Origin: Aminobacter aminovorans
GTDB lineage: Bacteria > Pseudomonadota > Alphaproteobacteria > Rhizobiales > Rhizobiaceae
Assembly: GCF_900445235.1 (NCBI RefSeq)
Contig: NZ_UFSM01000001.1
Span: forward strand, 924,501-988,500
Reading direction: 5' to 3'
Length of the DNA: 64,000 nucleotides
The stretch's first letter is position 1, and every line of letters starts with the position of its first letter. Both the position numbers and the translations under genes were made by a program. A model generated the notes under the pieces. It saw only the letters and a list, made by a program, of their open reading frames with translations, made no database searches and had not been told where the DNA came from. Below are positions 40,624 to 49,057 of this stretch, piece after piece.

Positions 40624-41598
40624 ATGACGAATCCTGATGGGCAGAATGCCTCCTTTCGCGTGCTGACAGACGATCTCCCGGCGCAGGAGCGGCTTGCCGT
40701 GCTGCGCGAGGTCTATGGCCGCACCATTCTCAATGCCGATCTCAAGCCGGTCGACGGCGCGCCTGTCCACATGGACATGCGGGTGCGGCTGCTGCCTGGC
40801 GTGGGCATCGCCACAGGCTCGGCCTCGCCGATCAAAGTCGGCATTAGCAAGGAGATGATCGACAATGACGACGTGATCCTGCTCGCCGCGCTGTCAGGTG
40901 GCAGCCACATGCAGCTTGGCGGCCAGGACGAGAGCATCCGCCCGGGCTGCGCGATGTTCGTGCCCGGTGGCCGGGTTGGCGCCAATGTCACGCGCCCAGG
41001 CTTCACCTATGTCAACCTGCGCTTCGACAGGAAAGCGCTGCAGCCGCTGCTCGGCGACGTCTCCAGTATGATGATGCGGCCGATCCCGATCAGCCACGGC
41101 CCGATGCAGCTGTTGATCACCTATGCCACTGCACTGCAGAAGCTGGACGAGCCGCTGCCGGGCAACATGGCGCGCATGGTGGCTAGCCATCTGCTTGATC
41201 TGACAGCACTGACGCTGGGGGCGGAGCGCGACGCCGAACAGGTGGCGCTGGGGCGTGGGCTGCGGGCCGCCAGGCTGGCGGCGATCAAGGCGGACATCTC
41301 GGGGCGGGGCGATCTGCGCGGGCTATCGGCCGAGGCGATCGCCGCCGAACACAAGCTGTCGCCGCGCTATGTCAGGAAGCTGTTCGAAAGCGAAGGGCTG
41401 TCATTCACCGAATTCGCGCTCGGCCAGAAGCTCAAGCGCGCGCACCGCATGCTGGCCGATCCCTCGTGGGCGCAGCGCAGCATCACCGACATCGCCTATG
41501 AAGCAGGCTTCAACGACCTGTCCTATTTCAACAGGGTGTTTCGCCGTCGGTTCGATGCGACACCGTCGGAAGTGCGGGCGGAGGGACTGGCCGCTTGA
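40624..41598 (+). CDS. AraC-family transcriptional regulator
   Basis: 324 residues: an N-terminal cupin-like ligand domain (contains IRPGCAMFVPGGRVGANV) and a C-terminal AraC DNA-binding domain from about 215 to 324, with two helix-turn-helices (LSAEAIAAEHKLSPRYVRKLFESEGLSFTEFALGQKLKRAHRML and SITDIAYEAGFNDLSYFNRVFRRRFDATPSEVRA). Start is ATG at 40624; a TTG 12 bases upstream is possible. Neighbours (small ORF, OsmC) give no clear target. Confidence 0.9.
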   Translation: MTNPDGQNASFRVLTDDLPAQERLAVLREVYGRTILNADLKPVDGAPVHMDMRVRLLPGVGIATGSASPIKVGISKEMIDNDDVILLAALSGGSHMQLGGQDESIRPGCAMFVPGGRVGANVTRPGFTYVNLRFDRKALQPLLGDVSSMMMRPIPISHGPMQLLITYATALQKLDEPLPGNMARMVASHLLDLTALTLGAERDAEQVALGRGLRAARLAAIKADISGRGDLRGLSAEAIAAEHKLSPRYVRKLFESEGLSFTEFALGQKLKRAHRMLADPSWAQRSITDIAYEAGFNDLSYFNRVFRRRFDATPSEVRAEGLAA

Positions 41599-41640
41599 GG
41601 CGACGAGGGCGCCGATACTTGACCGGCGCCCAAAGGCCGT

Positions 41641-42066
41641 TCAGGCGAGGCTAGCAGTCAGCGAGACCTTGATCGCGCCAAGCGCCTTGGAAACAGGGCA
41701 ACCTTCCTTGGCCTTGGTGGCAAGTTCCTGGAACTTGGCGTTGTCAATGCCCGGCACCGTGCCGACGAGGGTGAGTGCGCTTTCGGTAATGCCGGTGCCG
41801 GGGATCAGCGTCACCACCGCCTTGGCGTCGAGCTTGTCGGCGGGGGTGCCGTTTTCGGCGAGGAAGTGCGACAGCTGCATGGCAAAGCAGCCGGCGTGGG
41901 CGGCGGCGATCAGTTCCTCCGGGTTGGTGCCGGATTTGCCGGTTTCGTCCTCGAAGCGGGCCTTGAACGAATAGGGCTGGCCCTTGATCGCGCCGCTCTG
42001 GGTGTCGAGCGTTCCCGAACCTTCCTTCAGATTGCCTTTCCAGACGGCGTTGGCGCTGTGGTTCAT
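41641..42066 (-). CDS. OsmC-family peroxiredoxin-like protein
   Basis: 141 residues of the OsmC/Ohr family that reduces organic hydroperoxides. Two conserved cysteines: GTNPEELIAAAHAGCFAMQLSHFL (catalytic) and KAKEGCPVSKALGAIKVSL (resolving). Closer to OsmC than Ohr in style. The ATG at 42066 follows GGAGAACATC; one four codons upstream is also possible. Confidence 0.9.
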   Translation of the reverse strand: MNHSANAVWKGNLKEGSGTLDTQSGAIKGQPYSFKARFEDETGKSGTNPEELIAAAHAGCFAMQLSHFLAENGTPADKLDAKAVVTLIPGTGITESALTLVGTVPGIDNAKFQELATKAKEGCPVSKALGAIKVSLTASLA

Positions 42067-42253
42067 GATGTTCTCCATGATTTCTGACGGGGCCGGTGCG
42101 GCAACCGGGTGAGACTATAGCGCTGCCTCGCGCGCCTGCCAGCGTCCCGTCGCCGGGAAATCATCGCCACACGAAAAAAGTCTTGCGCCAAAATGTCTGC
42201 TTGTCTTCGTCACGGACGTCCTTGTGGCGTGGGTCAACTCAAGGAGATCATCG

Positions 42254-42610
42254 GTGAAATATGTCTGCCTGGTCTATCTCGAAGAGGGCTTGTTCGGGAC
42301 GCTGTCGCCCGAACAGAAAGAGAAACTCGACACCGACTCGCTGGCCTATGACAGGCAGCTTGAAGCCAAGGGCAACCTGATCGCTGCCGAGGCGCTGCAA
42401 TCGGTGAAGGCGGCGAAAACCGTCATGCGGCGCGCCGGCAAGAGGCTGGTGACCGATGGGCCCTTTGCCGAGACGAAAGAACAGCTGATCGGCTTTGTGA
42501 TGATCGAGGCGACAGACCACGACGAGGCCGTGGAGATCGCCTCGAACATCCCGCTGGCGGCGATGGGAAAGGTCGAGGTCAGGCCGATCTACGACATTCC
42601 CGGTGCCTGA
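42254..42610 (+). CDS. YCII-related (DGPF-domain) protein
   Basis: 118 residues with the DGPF signature of YCII-related proteins: MRRAGKRLVTDGPFAETKEQLIGFVMIEATDHDEAVEIASNIP. This family often lies beside ECF sigma-factor genes, but no such gene is near. Start is a GTG at 42254 with AAGGAGATC at 42241-42249, an excellent ribosome site; this rules out an upstream start in the same frame. Confidence 0.85.
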   Translation: MKYVCLVYLEEGLFGTLSPEQKEKLDTDSLAYDRQLEAKGNLIAAEALQSVKAAKTVMRRAGKRLVTDGPFAETKEQLIGFVMIEATDHDEAVEIASNIPLAAMGKVEVRPIYDIPGA

Positions 42611-42643
42611 TGCTGTAGCTACCTGGATGGCGAACTGCCGCCG

Positions 42644-43906
42644 TCAGATCGCCTCGCCCTTGAGCAGGCGGGGAGTTTCGCCCGTCAGGCCCGACGCCTG
42701 GCGGATGAAGTAGTCCTTGAGCCGCGGCACGCGGTCGACGAGGCCGAGGCCGATGTCGCGGATGGCGCGGACGGGGGCGATGTCGTTGGAAAACAGTCGG
42801 TTGAGCACGTCGGTGGTGATGCCCATGCGCACGGTGTCGAAGCGGCGCCACTGCTCGTAGCGTTCGAGCACGTCGAGCGCGCCGATGTCCTGGCCGAGAC
42901 GATCGGCCTCGACGATGATTTCGGCAAGTGCTGCGGCATCCTTGAAGCCGAGATTGAGGCCCTGGCCGGCGATCGGATGGATGCCGTGGGCCGCGTCGCC
43001 GGCAAGGGCGAAGCGAGGGGCCACGAAGGCGCGCGCCAGGGTCAGGCCGAGTGGCCATGCACGTGGCTTGCCCTCGACGCGGATCTCGCCGAGCTTGAGG
43101 CCGAAGCGCTGCTCGAGCTCGATCTCGAAGACGAACGGATCACCCGAGACAAGCTTGTCGGCGTCCTCGGTGCGTTCGGTCCAGACGATGGACGAGCGGT
43201 TGGTGCCATCCTTCGTCGGCTTGAGCGGCAGCGTTGCGAAAGGGCCGGCCGGCAGGAAATGCTCCTCGGCGCGGCCGCCATGCGGGCGTTCGTGCACCAC
43301 AGTGCAGACGATGCCGGACTGGCCGTATTCCCAGCGCACCGTCTTGATGCCGGCCATATCGCGCAGCTTGGAGTTGACGCCGTCGGCGGCGATGAGAAGG
43401 CGCGTGTCGATGCTGATACCGTCGGCAAGATGGACCTTGGCGCCGGCGATGGCGGCCTCGAAGGCCTGGACGGCAACACCTTCGATGATGTCGATGCCGA
43501 GTTCGGCGGCGCGGCGGCGCAGGGCGCCGTTGAGCAGCCGGTTTTCGATCATGTGGGCGAAAGGTTCGCCGGCGCCGATCTCGCCGTCGAAGGTGAGGAA
43601 GACCGGACGGACCGGGTCGGCACTCTTCGAATCGGTGATGATCATGTCGTTGATCGCCTGCGCCTCGGGCGAAATCTCTTCCCAGCAGCCGAGCTGGTCG
43701 AGCATCCGACAGGCGGCGGCGGCGATGGCGGAGGCGCGCCCGTCCTTGCGCCAGACCTCGGCGGGCGCTGCGTCAACGATGGCGATGTGCAGATTGGGCC
43801 GCGCCTGCTTGATCGAGACGGCAGTGGCGAGGCCGACATAACCGGCGCCGGCGACGAGCACGTCGAGCTGCGTCGATTTCTTGTCGTCAGATTCGCGCGT
43901 GACCAT
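42644..43906 (-). CDS. FAD-dependent UbiH/UbiF/Coq6-type hydroxylase
   Basis: 420-residue flavoprotein monooxygenase likely hydroxylating a ubiquinone precursor. FAD motif VLVAGAGYVGLATAVSI, DGVNSKLRDMAG (the DG motif), and GDAAHGIHPIAGQGLNLGFKDAAALAE (second FAD motif), all typical of the UbiH/Coq6 family. Which ring position it modifies cannot be told. Cytoplasmic/inner-membrane associated. It is divergent from tesB. Confidence 0.88.
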   Translation of the reverse strand: MVTRESDDKKSTQLDVLVAGAGYVGLATAVSIKQARPNLHIAIVDAAPAEVWRKDGRASAIAAAACRMLDQLGCWEEISPEAQAINDMIITDSKSADPVRPVFLTFDGEIGAGEPFAHMIENRLLNGALRRRAAELGIDIIEGVAVQAFEAAIAGAKVHLADGISIDTRLLIAADGVNSKLRDMAGIKTVRWEYGQSGIVCTVVHERPHGGRAEEHFLPAGPFATLPLKPTKDGTNRSSIVWTERTEDADKLVSGDPFVFEIELEQRFGLKLGEIRVEGKPRAWPLGLTLARAFVAPRFALAGDAAHGIHPIAGQGLNLGFKDAAALAEIIVEADRLGQDIGALDVLERYEQWRRFDTVRMGITTDVLNRLFSNDIAPVRAIRDIGLGLVDRVPRLKDYFIRQASGLTGETPRLLKGEAI

Positions 43907-43998
43907 GGCGGCGTCCTTTACGGCTAGGCTTCCCGCCTTGACTCGACGGGGGCTTCCTGCTGGAAACCGGGTATACTTCGTCCCGAAAAGGGGAAAGC

Positions 43999-44871
43999 AT
44001 GCCGGCCGGAATACAAGAGCTTCTCAGCATTCTCAATCTCGAGAAGCTGGAACACAACCTGTTCCGTGGTCGCAGCCCGCAGGTTCAGTGGCAGCGCGTG
44101 TTTGGCGGCCAGACGATTGCGCAGGCGCTGGTGGCGGCACAGCGCACCGTTGACGCGGACCGGCACGTGCATTCGCTGCACGGCTACTTCATGCGCCCCG
44201 GCGACATCACCGTGCCAATCATCTACGAAGTCGACCGCATCCGCGATGGAGGAAGCTTCACCACGCGGCGCGTCGTGGCGATCCAGCACGGCCATGCGAT
44301 CTTTTCTCTCGAAGCGTCGTTCCAGGTCGAGGAGCAGGGCCTGGAATACCAGATGCCGATGCCGCTCGACGTGACGCCGCCGGAAGAGCTGAAGTCGCAG
44401 CGCGAGCTGCTGCAGGAAGCAACCCATGTGCCCGAGCAGATCAGGCTGTTCTGGGCCAAGGAGCGGCCGCTTGAACTGAGGCCCGTCTATGCCGAGCATT
44501 ATTCGAGCCGGGACAAGCTGCCGCCGCTGCAGAAGGTGTGGATCCGCCTGACGGGGCCGGTGCCGAACGACCGCGCACTGCGCTGTGCGGTGCTTGCCTA
44601 TCTTTCCGACATGACGCTGCTCGATACGGCAACTTTTGCCCATGGTCGCGGCATCTTCGATCCCGACATCCAGGCGGCGAGCATCGACCACGCCATGTGG
44701 TTCCATCGCGAGCATTCGCTCGACGGCTGGCTGCTCTACACCCAGGACAGCCCGTCGACCTCGGGTTCGCGCGGCTTCACGCGGGGCGCGCTCTATGCCC
44801 AGGACGGCACGCTGGTCGCCTCGGTGGCACAGGAAGGGCTGATACGCCTGCGCACCAAGCCTACGAAATAG
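43999..44871 (+). CDS. tesB: Acyl-CoA thioesterase II
   Basis: 290 residues; hydrolyses acyl-CoAs. Double hot-dog fold: first with VQWQRVFGGQTIAQALVAAQRTV, second ending SIDHAMWFHREHSLDGWLLYTQDSP (Asp of the catalytic triad) and SRGFTRGALYAQDGTLVASVAQEGLIR (Thr/Gln). Length fits the E. coli enzyme (286). Confidence 0.94.
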   Translation: MPAGIQELLSILNLEKLEHNLFRGRSPQVQWQRVFGGQTIAQALVAAQRTVDADRHVHSLHGYFMRPGDITVPIIYEVDRIRDGGSFTTRRVVAIQHGHAIFSLEASFQVEEQGLEYQMPMPLDVTPPEELKSQRELLQEATHVPEQIRLFWAKERPLELRPVYAEHYSSRDKLPPLQKVWIRLTGPVPNDRALRCAVLAYLSDMTLLDTATFAHGRGIFDPDIQAASIDHAMWFHREHSLDGWLLYTQDSPSTSGSRGFTRGALYAQDGTLVASVAQEGLIRLRTKPTK

Positions 44872-44886
44872 GCATTTTGGATAATT

Positions 44887-44903
44887 TGCACATTCCGTGA
44901 GCA
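44887..44903 (+). promoter_or_regulatory. Weak NtrC-like half-sites upstream of glnK
   Basis: TGCACA-TTCCG-TGAGCA resembles the NtrC pattern TGCACC-N5-GGTGCA only in the left half. Placed 85 bases upstream of the sigma-54 promoter, a typical enhancer distance; support is modest. Confidence 0.25.
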
Positions 44904-44990
44904 GATGCTTTGCTGCGCCTGCGAAGGAAGTCGCTTGCGTCCAGCACATTTTCCTTAAATTTCAGACGGTTGGCTTGTGCCGGGGCAAAC

Positions 44991-45006
44991 TGGCACGGAG
45001 CTTGAA
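44991..45006 (+). promoter_or_regulatory. Sigma-54 promoter of glnK-amtB
   Basis: TGGCACG (44991-44997), four bases, TTGAA (45002-45006): matches TGGCACG-N4-TTGCW at all but one base, with correct -24/-12 spacing, 87 bases before glnK. Nitrogen control by NtrC is established for this operon in related bacteria. Confidence 0.8.
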
Positions 45007-45086
45007 TAGCCTTGGTCACTCACCGGTGGTCTTCGGGTCCGCTGGCGACGTCTGCAACGCGGGGGACCCGCATCAGCAAGGGGTGA

Positions 45087-45431
<345 letters not shown>

Positions 45432-45461
45432 GCGGGCCAACCAATTCTCATGGAGACCTCA

Positions 45462-46844
45462 ATGCAAATTCCAACCTCATTGAAGACGGCAGCGCGGACG
45501 GCCCTTGTCGGTACGCTTGCGCTGACCGCCCTGGGAACGGTCGTGGCCTTCGCCCAGGAAGCCGCACCCGCGGCAGCAGATGCCGCTGCAGCCGCGCCCG
45601 CGCCCGCCGACGTCATGGAAAAAGGCGACGTCGCCTGGATGCTGACCTCGTCGCTGCTGGTGCTGTTCATGGCACTGCCGGGCCTGGCGCTGTTCTATGG
45701 CGGCCTGGTGCGCGCCAAGAACATGCTGTCGGTGCTGATGCAGTGCACAATGATCGTGGCGCTGGTGATCGTGATCTGGACGTTCTGGGGCTACTCGATG
45801 GCCTTTGGCGACGCGCCTAGCCCGTATTGGGGCGGCCTCGGAAAGGCATTCCTTGCCGGCGTGACGCCCGAGAGCATGGCGGCGACCTTCACCAAGGGCA
45901 TCGTCATCCCCGAATACGTCTTCATCGTCTTCCAGATGACCTTTGCCTGCATCACGCCGGCGCTGATCGTCGGCGCCTTTGCCGAGCGCATCAAGTTCTC
46001 GGCTGTGCTTCTTTTCGTGGCGCTGTGGGTGACGGTCGTCTACTTCCCGATCGCCCATATGGTCTGGGATTCGGATGGCCTGATCTATGGCTGGGGCGCG
46101 CTTGATTTCGCCGGCGGCACCGTCGTGCACATCAATGCAGGCATCGCTGCCCTGGTCGGCGCGCTGGTGATCGGCAAGCGCACCGGCTACGGCAAGGACA
46201 ACATGGCTCCGCACTCAATGACGCTGACCATGGTCGGCGCCTCGATCCTGTGGGTCGGCTGGTTCGGATTCAATGCCGGCTCCAACCTCGAAGCCAATGG
46301 CGGCGCAGCCCTGGCCATGATCAACACATTCACCGCCACTGCCGGCGCGATCCTCGCCTGGGTGATCATCGAAGTCGTTGCCCGCGGCAAGGCGTCGATG
46401 CTGGGTGCGGCCTCCGGCATGGTGGCGGGCCTCGTTGCGGTGACACCGGCTGCCGGCTTCGTCGGCCCGGTCGGCGCCATCGCACTGGGCGCGATCGCCT
46501 CGGTGATCTGCTACTTCTTCGTGGCAGTGGTTAAGATCAAGCTGGGCTACGACGATTCGCTCGATGTGTTCGGCATCCACGGCGTCGGCGGCATTGTCGG
46601 CGCCATCGGCACCGGCGTCTTCAATGCCAAGGCGCTGGGCGGCATCGGCTACGGCGAAATGTCGATCGGCGGCCAGGTGTGGACGCAGTTCCTCGCTGTG
46701 TCGGTGACGGTCATCTGGTGCGGCATCGGCTCGCTGGTGATCTACAAGCTGGTCGATCTGCTCGTCGGCCTGCGCCCGACTGTCGAAGCCGAACGCCAGG
46801 GTCTCGACCTGACCTCGCATGGCGAAGTGGCTTACCACTCCTGA
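45462..46844 (+). CDS. amtB: Ammonium transporter
   Basis: About 460 residues. N-terminal signal peptide plus Ala/Pro-rich stretch (SLKTAARTALVGTLALTALGTVVAFAQ...), then 11 helices: DVAWMLTSSLLVLFMALPGLALFYGGLVRAKN, FAGGTVVHINAGIAALVGALVIGKR (with twin-His pore His), GWFGFNAGSNLEANG and DSLDVFGIHGVGGIVGAIGTG (second pore His). ATG at 45462 follows GGAGACCTCA; a start 12 bases upstream is possible. Co-transcribed with glnK. Confidence 0.97.
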   Translation: MQIPTSLKTAARTALVGTLALTALGTVVAFAQEAAPAAADAAAAAPAPADVMEKGDVAWMLTSSLLVLFMALPGLALFYGGLVRAKNMLSVLMQCTMIVALVIVIWTFWGYSMAFGDAPSPYWGGLGKAFLAGVTPESMAATFTKGIVIPEYVFIVFQMTFACITPALIVGAFAERIKFSAVLLFVALWVTVVYFPIAHMVWDSDGLIYGWGALDFAGGTVVHINAGIAALVGALVIGKRTGYGKDNMAPHSMTLTMVGASILWVGWFGFNAGSNLEANGGAALAMINTFTATAGAILAWVIIEVVARGKASMLGAASGMVAGLVAVTPAAGFVGPVGAIALGAIASVICYFFVAVVKIKLGYDDSLDVFGIHGVGGIVGAIGTGVFNAKALGGIGYGEMSIGGQVWTQFLAVSVTVIWCGIGSLVIYKLVDLLVGLRPTVEAERQGLDLTSHGEVAYHS

Positions 46845-46964
46845 TGCCTGTTGGAGCGCGGTCCTCCCCCTAGGGATCGTGCCCCGGCGCCGCGCGGCCG
46901 ATGTCCTGGCCGCGCAACATCCTCCCAAATCCCGTCGTGGCCGCTCGCAAGGCAGCTACGCTTT

Positions 46965-46994
46965 GAGGCCCGGAGCAATCCGGGCCTCCTTTTT
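46965..46994 (+). terminator. Rho-independent terminator of amtB
   Basis: A perfect 10-bp stem GAGGCCCGGA (46965-46974) / TCCGGGCCTC (46979-46988) with a GCAA loop, followed by CTTTTTG. Confidence 0.88.
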
Positions 46995-47003
46995 GTCTGG
47001 AGG

Positions 47004-47810
47004 CTAGTCGGCCTTGGGCAAGGCCGGATCGAGGGGGCGCTTGCTCAGGAAGTTGCGCAGATTGCGCGGCGTGCGGGGGTAACTGTCGCCCTCGTATCTC
47101 GCCGGATCGCGGTAGACGCTCAACGTCGATGGATCGCGCCTTGTGCCGCGCGGAATGGTACCCCAGCGGCCGGCATCGTAGAGATCGACGAGGAAAGCGT
47201 AGTCGTAGCGGCAGAAGCGCAGCGCCTTGGCGAGGGCCGCGGGCGACAGGTCGGATGGGCCGGCCTGTCCGCTGGAGACGTGGATGTGCGGCATCGACAC
47301 GCTCTGGCCGACGATTTCGCTGATGTAGGCTGCGACCTGGTCGGTCTTCTCCAGCTTGAAAACCCGGTCGAACAGGAAAAGGTTACTGCCGAGGAAGTAG
47401 CGCGGCGAGGCGACGTGGAAGCGGACGTCGGCGCAGATGCGGCAATAGTCCTCGACCTTGAGGATGAAGGTCTCGAGATCCGGTTCGAGCGACAGGCCGA
47501 GCTGACGCGCCAGCTCGCTGTCAGTCTCGTCGCCGGCCAGCAGCCTGGATTTGACGACGCGGTCGAAATAGGCCGACAACAGCCGCTCGACCGGGTCCCT
47601 GACGATCGTGAAGGGCTTGGCGTCGGCATTGTGCATCGGCCGAAAAGGATCGACCAGATTGGTGCCGAGGTGGTGGTGGACGTCGTCGTCGGGATTGTCG
47701 AGCGCCTGATGCGCGCCGGCTACCTGCATGAGCAGATATTTGACGCTGCTGCTGCCACTCTTCGGTACGGGATAGTAGGTGGCGTCGAAGAATCTCAATC
47801 CTGTCGGCAT
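47004..47810 (-). CDS. Sulfotransferase-family protein
   Basis: 268 residues resembling family-2 sulfotransferases. The 5'-phosphosulfate loop is YYPVPKSGSSSVKYLLM near the N-terminus and the 3'-phosphate site is FTIVRDPVERLLSAYFDRVV. These use PAPS to sulfate carbohydrates or similar. Acceptor unknown; Nod-factor or polysaccharide sulfation is possible in rhizobia but not shown. ATG at 47810 follows CCAGGAGCC; upstream TTG at 47840 is less likely. The gene follows the amtB terminator, on the opposite strand. Confidence 0.8.
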   Translation of the reverse strand: MPTGLRFFDATYYPVPKSGSSSVKYLLMQVAGAHQALDNPDDDVHHHLGTNLVDPFRPMHNADAKPFTIVRDPVERLLSAYFDRVVKSRLLAGDETDSELARQLGLSLEPDLETFILKVEDYCRICADVRFHVASPRYFLGSNLFLFDRVFKLEKTDQVAAYISEIVGQSVSMPHIHVSSGQAGPSDLSPAALAKALRFCRYDYAFLVDLYDAGRWGTIPRGTRRDPSTLSVYRDPARYEGDSYPRTPRNLRNFLSKRPLDPALPKAD

Positions 47811-47940
47811 CTGGCTCCTGGCTTGATTCCGAGGGGGCAAAGCGACGGAGGTGCGTCGCGCGATCCGGGTCGTTGCCCGGTCAGTTGATTATATGTGTGC
47901 ATCCTAATGTGTCCACCCTTGGGCAGCCGAGACAGGTTTC

Positions 47941-47963
47941 GGGGCCCGGTTCAGCCGGGCCCT
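47941..47963. other. Strong GC hairpin
   Basis: GGGCCCGG and CCGGGCCC around TTCAG at 47942-47962, with no T tract on either strand; possible processing or attenuation site between the sulfotransferase and the hypothetical gene. Confidence 0.4.
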
Positions 47964-47996
47964 CGCAAGAATGCTGGCCGATCTCTTTGCGGGCCT

Positions 47997-48416
47997 TCAG
48001 GCGAAGAATGCCCGGATGCGTGTCCACATGCTGATCGCCGCGCGGACGCGGCGGGCGGCACTTGCACCCCTGACCGCGTCGCCGAAATGGCAATAGCAGA
48101 CGATGTTGTGCAACTGCCGGTCGGACAGGTCGAAGAAGCGCTTGGCTGCGCCGTAGCTGTCGTCTTCAAGGCCGGCTGCCCGGAAGGCAGGGTCCTCGAA
48201 TGCAACGGTGATGGGCGAGCCCGGTACGCGCATGGCGAGTCGTTCGGCGCGCGGGGCATATTCGGTTCCTGAAAGCGTGCCGAGGCGCCGTTCCGGCTGA
48301 TCCTCTAGCAGTTGCGCCCAGCGCTCGAGACGCTCGGTGCGCGTCATCGGCAGATAGGGGGTAAGTGGCTGGATGTCTGCGAAGGCCTGCAGTTGCTCGA
48401 TGCTATGGTGCTTCAT
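47997..48416 (-). CDS. Conserved-looking hypothetical protein
   Basis: 139 residues, basic, with QPERRLGTLSGTEYAPRAERLAMRVPGSPITVAFEDPAFRAAGL and FFDLSDRQLHNIVCYCHFGD. No recognised family or membrane segment. The start ATG at 48416 follows GGAGGCAGCG, giving good support for translation. Lies alone on the minus strand. Confidence 0.65.
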   Translation of the reverse strand: MKHHSIEQLQAFADIQPLTPYLPMTRTERLERWAQLLEDQPERRLGTLSGTEYAPRAERLAMRVPGSPITVAFEDPAFRAAGLEDDSYGAAKRFFDLSDRQLHNIVCYCHFGDAVRGASAARRVRAAISMWTRIRAFFA

Positions 48417-48496
48417 CGCTGCCTCCATTAGATTTTCCTAATATTGAAAACTATGGCGCTGCAGCCTCTGCGGCAAGCCCGTTTTGACCCTGGACA

Positions 48497-48528
48497 TGCA
48501 AAAACCCCGCCCTGCCGGGACGGGGTTT
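48497..48528 (-). terminator. Rho-independent terminator of the DUF1344 gene
   Basis: On the minus strand AAACCCCG (48528-48521), interior GGG/CCC and CGGGGTTT (48509-48502), followed by TTTTTG; 23 bases after the stop of the DUF1344 gene. Confidence 0.8.
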
Positions 48529-48550
48529 CTGCGAGCCACGTCGGGCGTCG

Positions 48551-48802
48551 TTACATCGCCGACGTCATGACGGCGGTCACCTTGGTGGCATCGTCATCGG
48601 CAACGGTAATCGACACCTTCATGCCTGCCGCCAGATCGGCGGGAAGTGCCACGTCAGCCGGGACGGTGTAGGTCTTGCCGTCCTCTAGCGTGATCATGCG
48701 GGTGTCCTTGTTGAACTCCTTGATCACGCCATCGGCCGCTGCGGCCCAGGCCGCACCCATCATGAAGGCGGCGGCACCAAGTGCCAAAATGAGTTTTCTC
48801 AT
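48551..48802 (-). CDS. DUF1344 secreted protein
   Basis: 83 residues: signal peptide MRKLILALGAAAFMMGAAWAAA, then DGVIKEFNKDTRMITLEDGKTYTVPADVALPADLAAGMKVSITVADDDATKVTAVMTSAM, a small beta-rich domain of the DUF1344 type known in Rhizobiales. Function unknown; periplasmic. ATG at 48802 follows GGAGAAATAG. Confidence 0.85.
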   Translation of the reverse strand: MRKLILALGAAAFMMGAAWAAAADGVIKEFNKDTRMITLEDGKTYTVPADVALPADLAAGMKVSITVADDDATKVTAVMTSAM

Positions 48803-48959
48803 TCTATTTCTCCTTGGGTGTTGTCCCTTCCGGTAAGCGCAACGCCATGCGGTTGGGATGGTTGCATCAAAAACGCCCGGAGCCTGAGGAGCGAAGGCGA
48901 CTCTTTGCAGGGACTCGCAAGATCGTCGAAGCGTCTGCTGCGTGAACAATGGCTTAACC

Positions 48960-48975
48960 TTAATGCCGCCTTAAC
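48960..48975 (+). promoter_or_regulatory. CtrA box upstream of ftsK
   Basis: TTAA (48960-48963), seven bases, TTAAC (48971-48975): an exact match to the consensus TTAA-N7-TTAAC for the alphaproteobacterial cell-cycle regulator CtrA. A further TTAA lies six bases upstream (48954-48957). It is 83 bases before the chosen ftsK start. Confidence 0.65.
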
Positions 48976-49057
48976 CTTCGGCCCGATAGTCTGACAAACG
49001 AATCTGCCCGCCATGCGTCCGCATGCGGGCCATGGCATCAATGGACGGGGACGAGGC

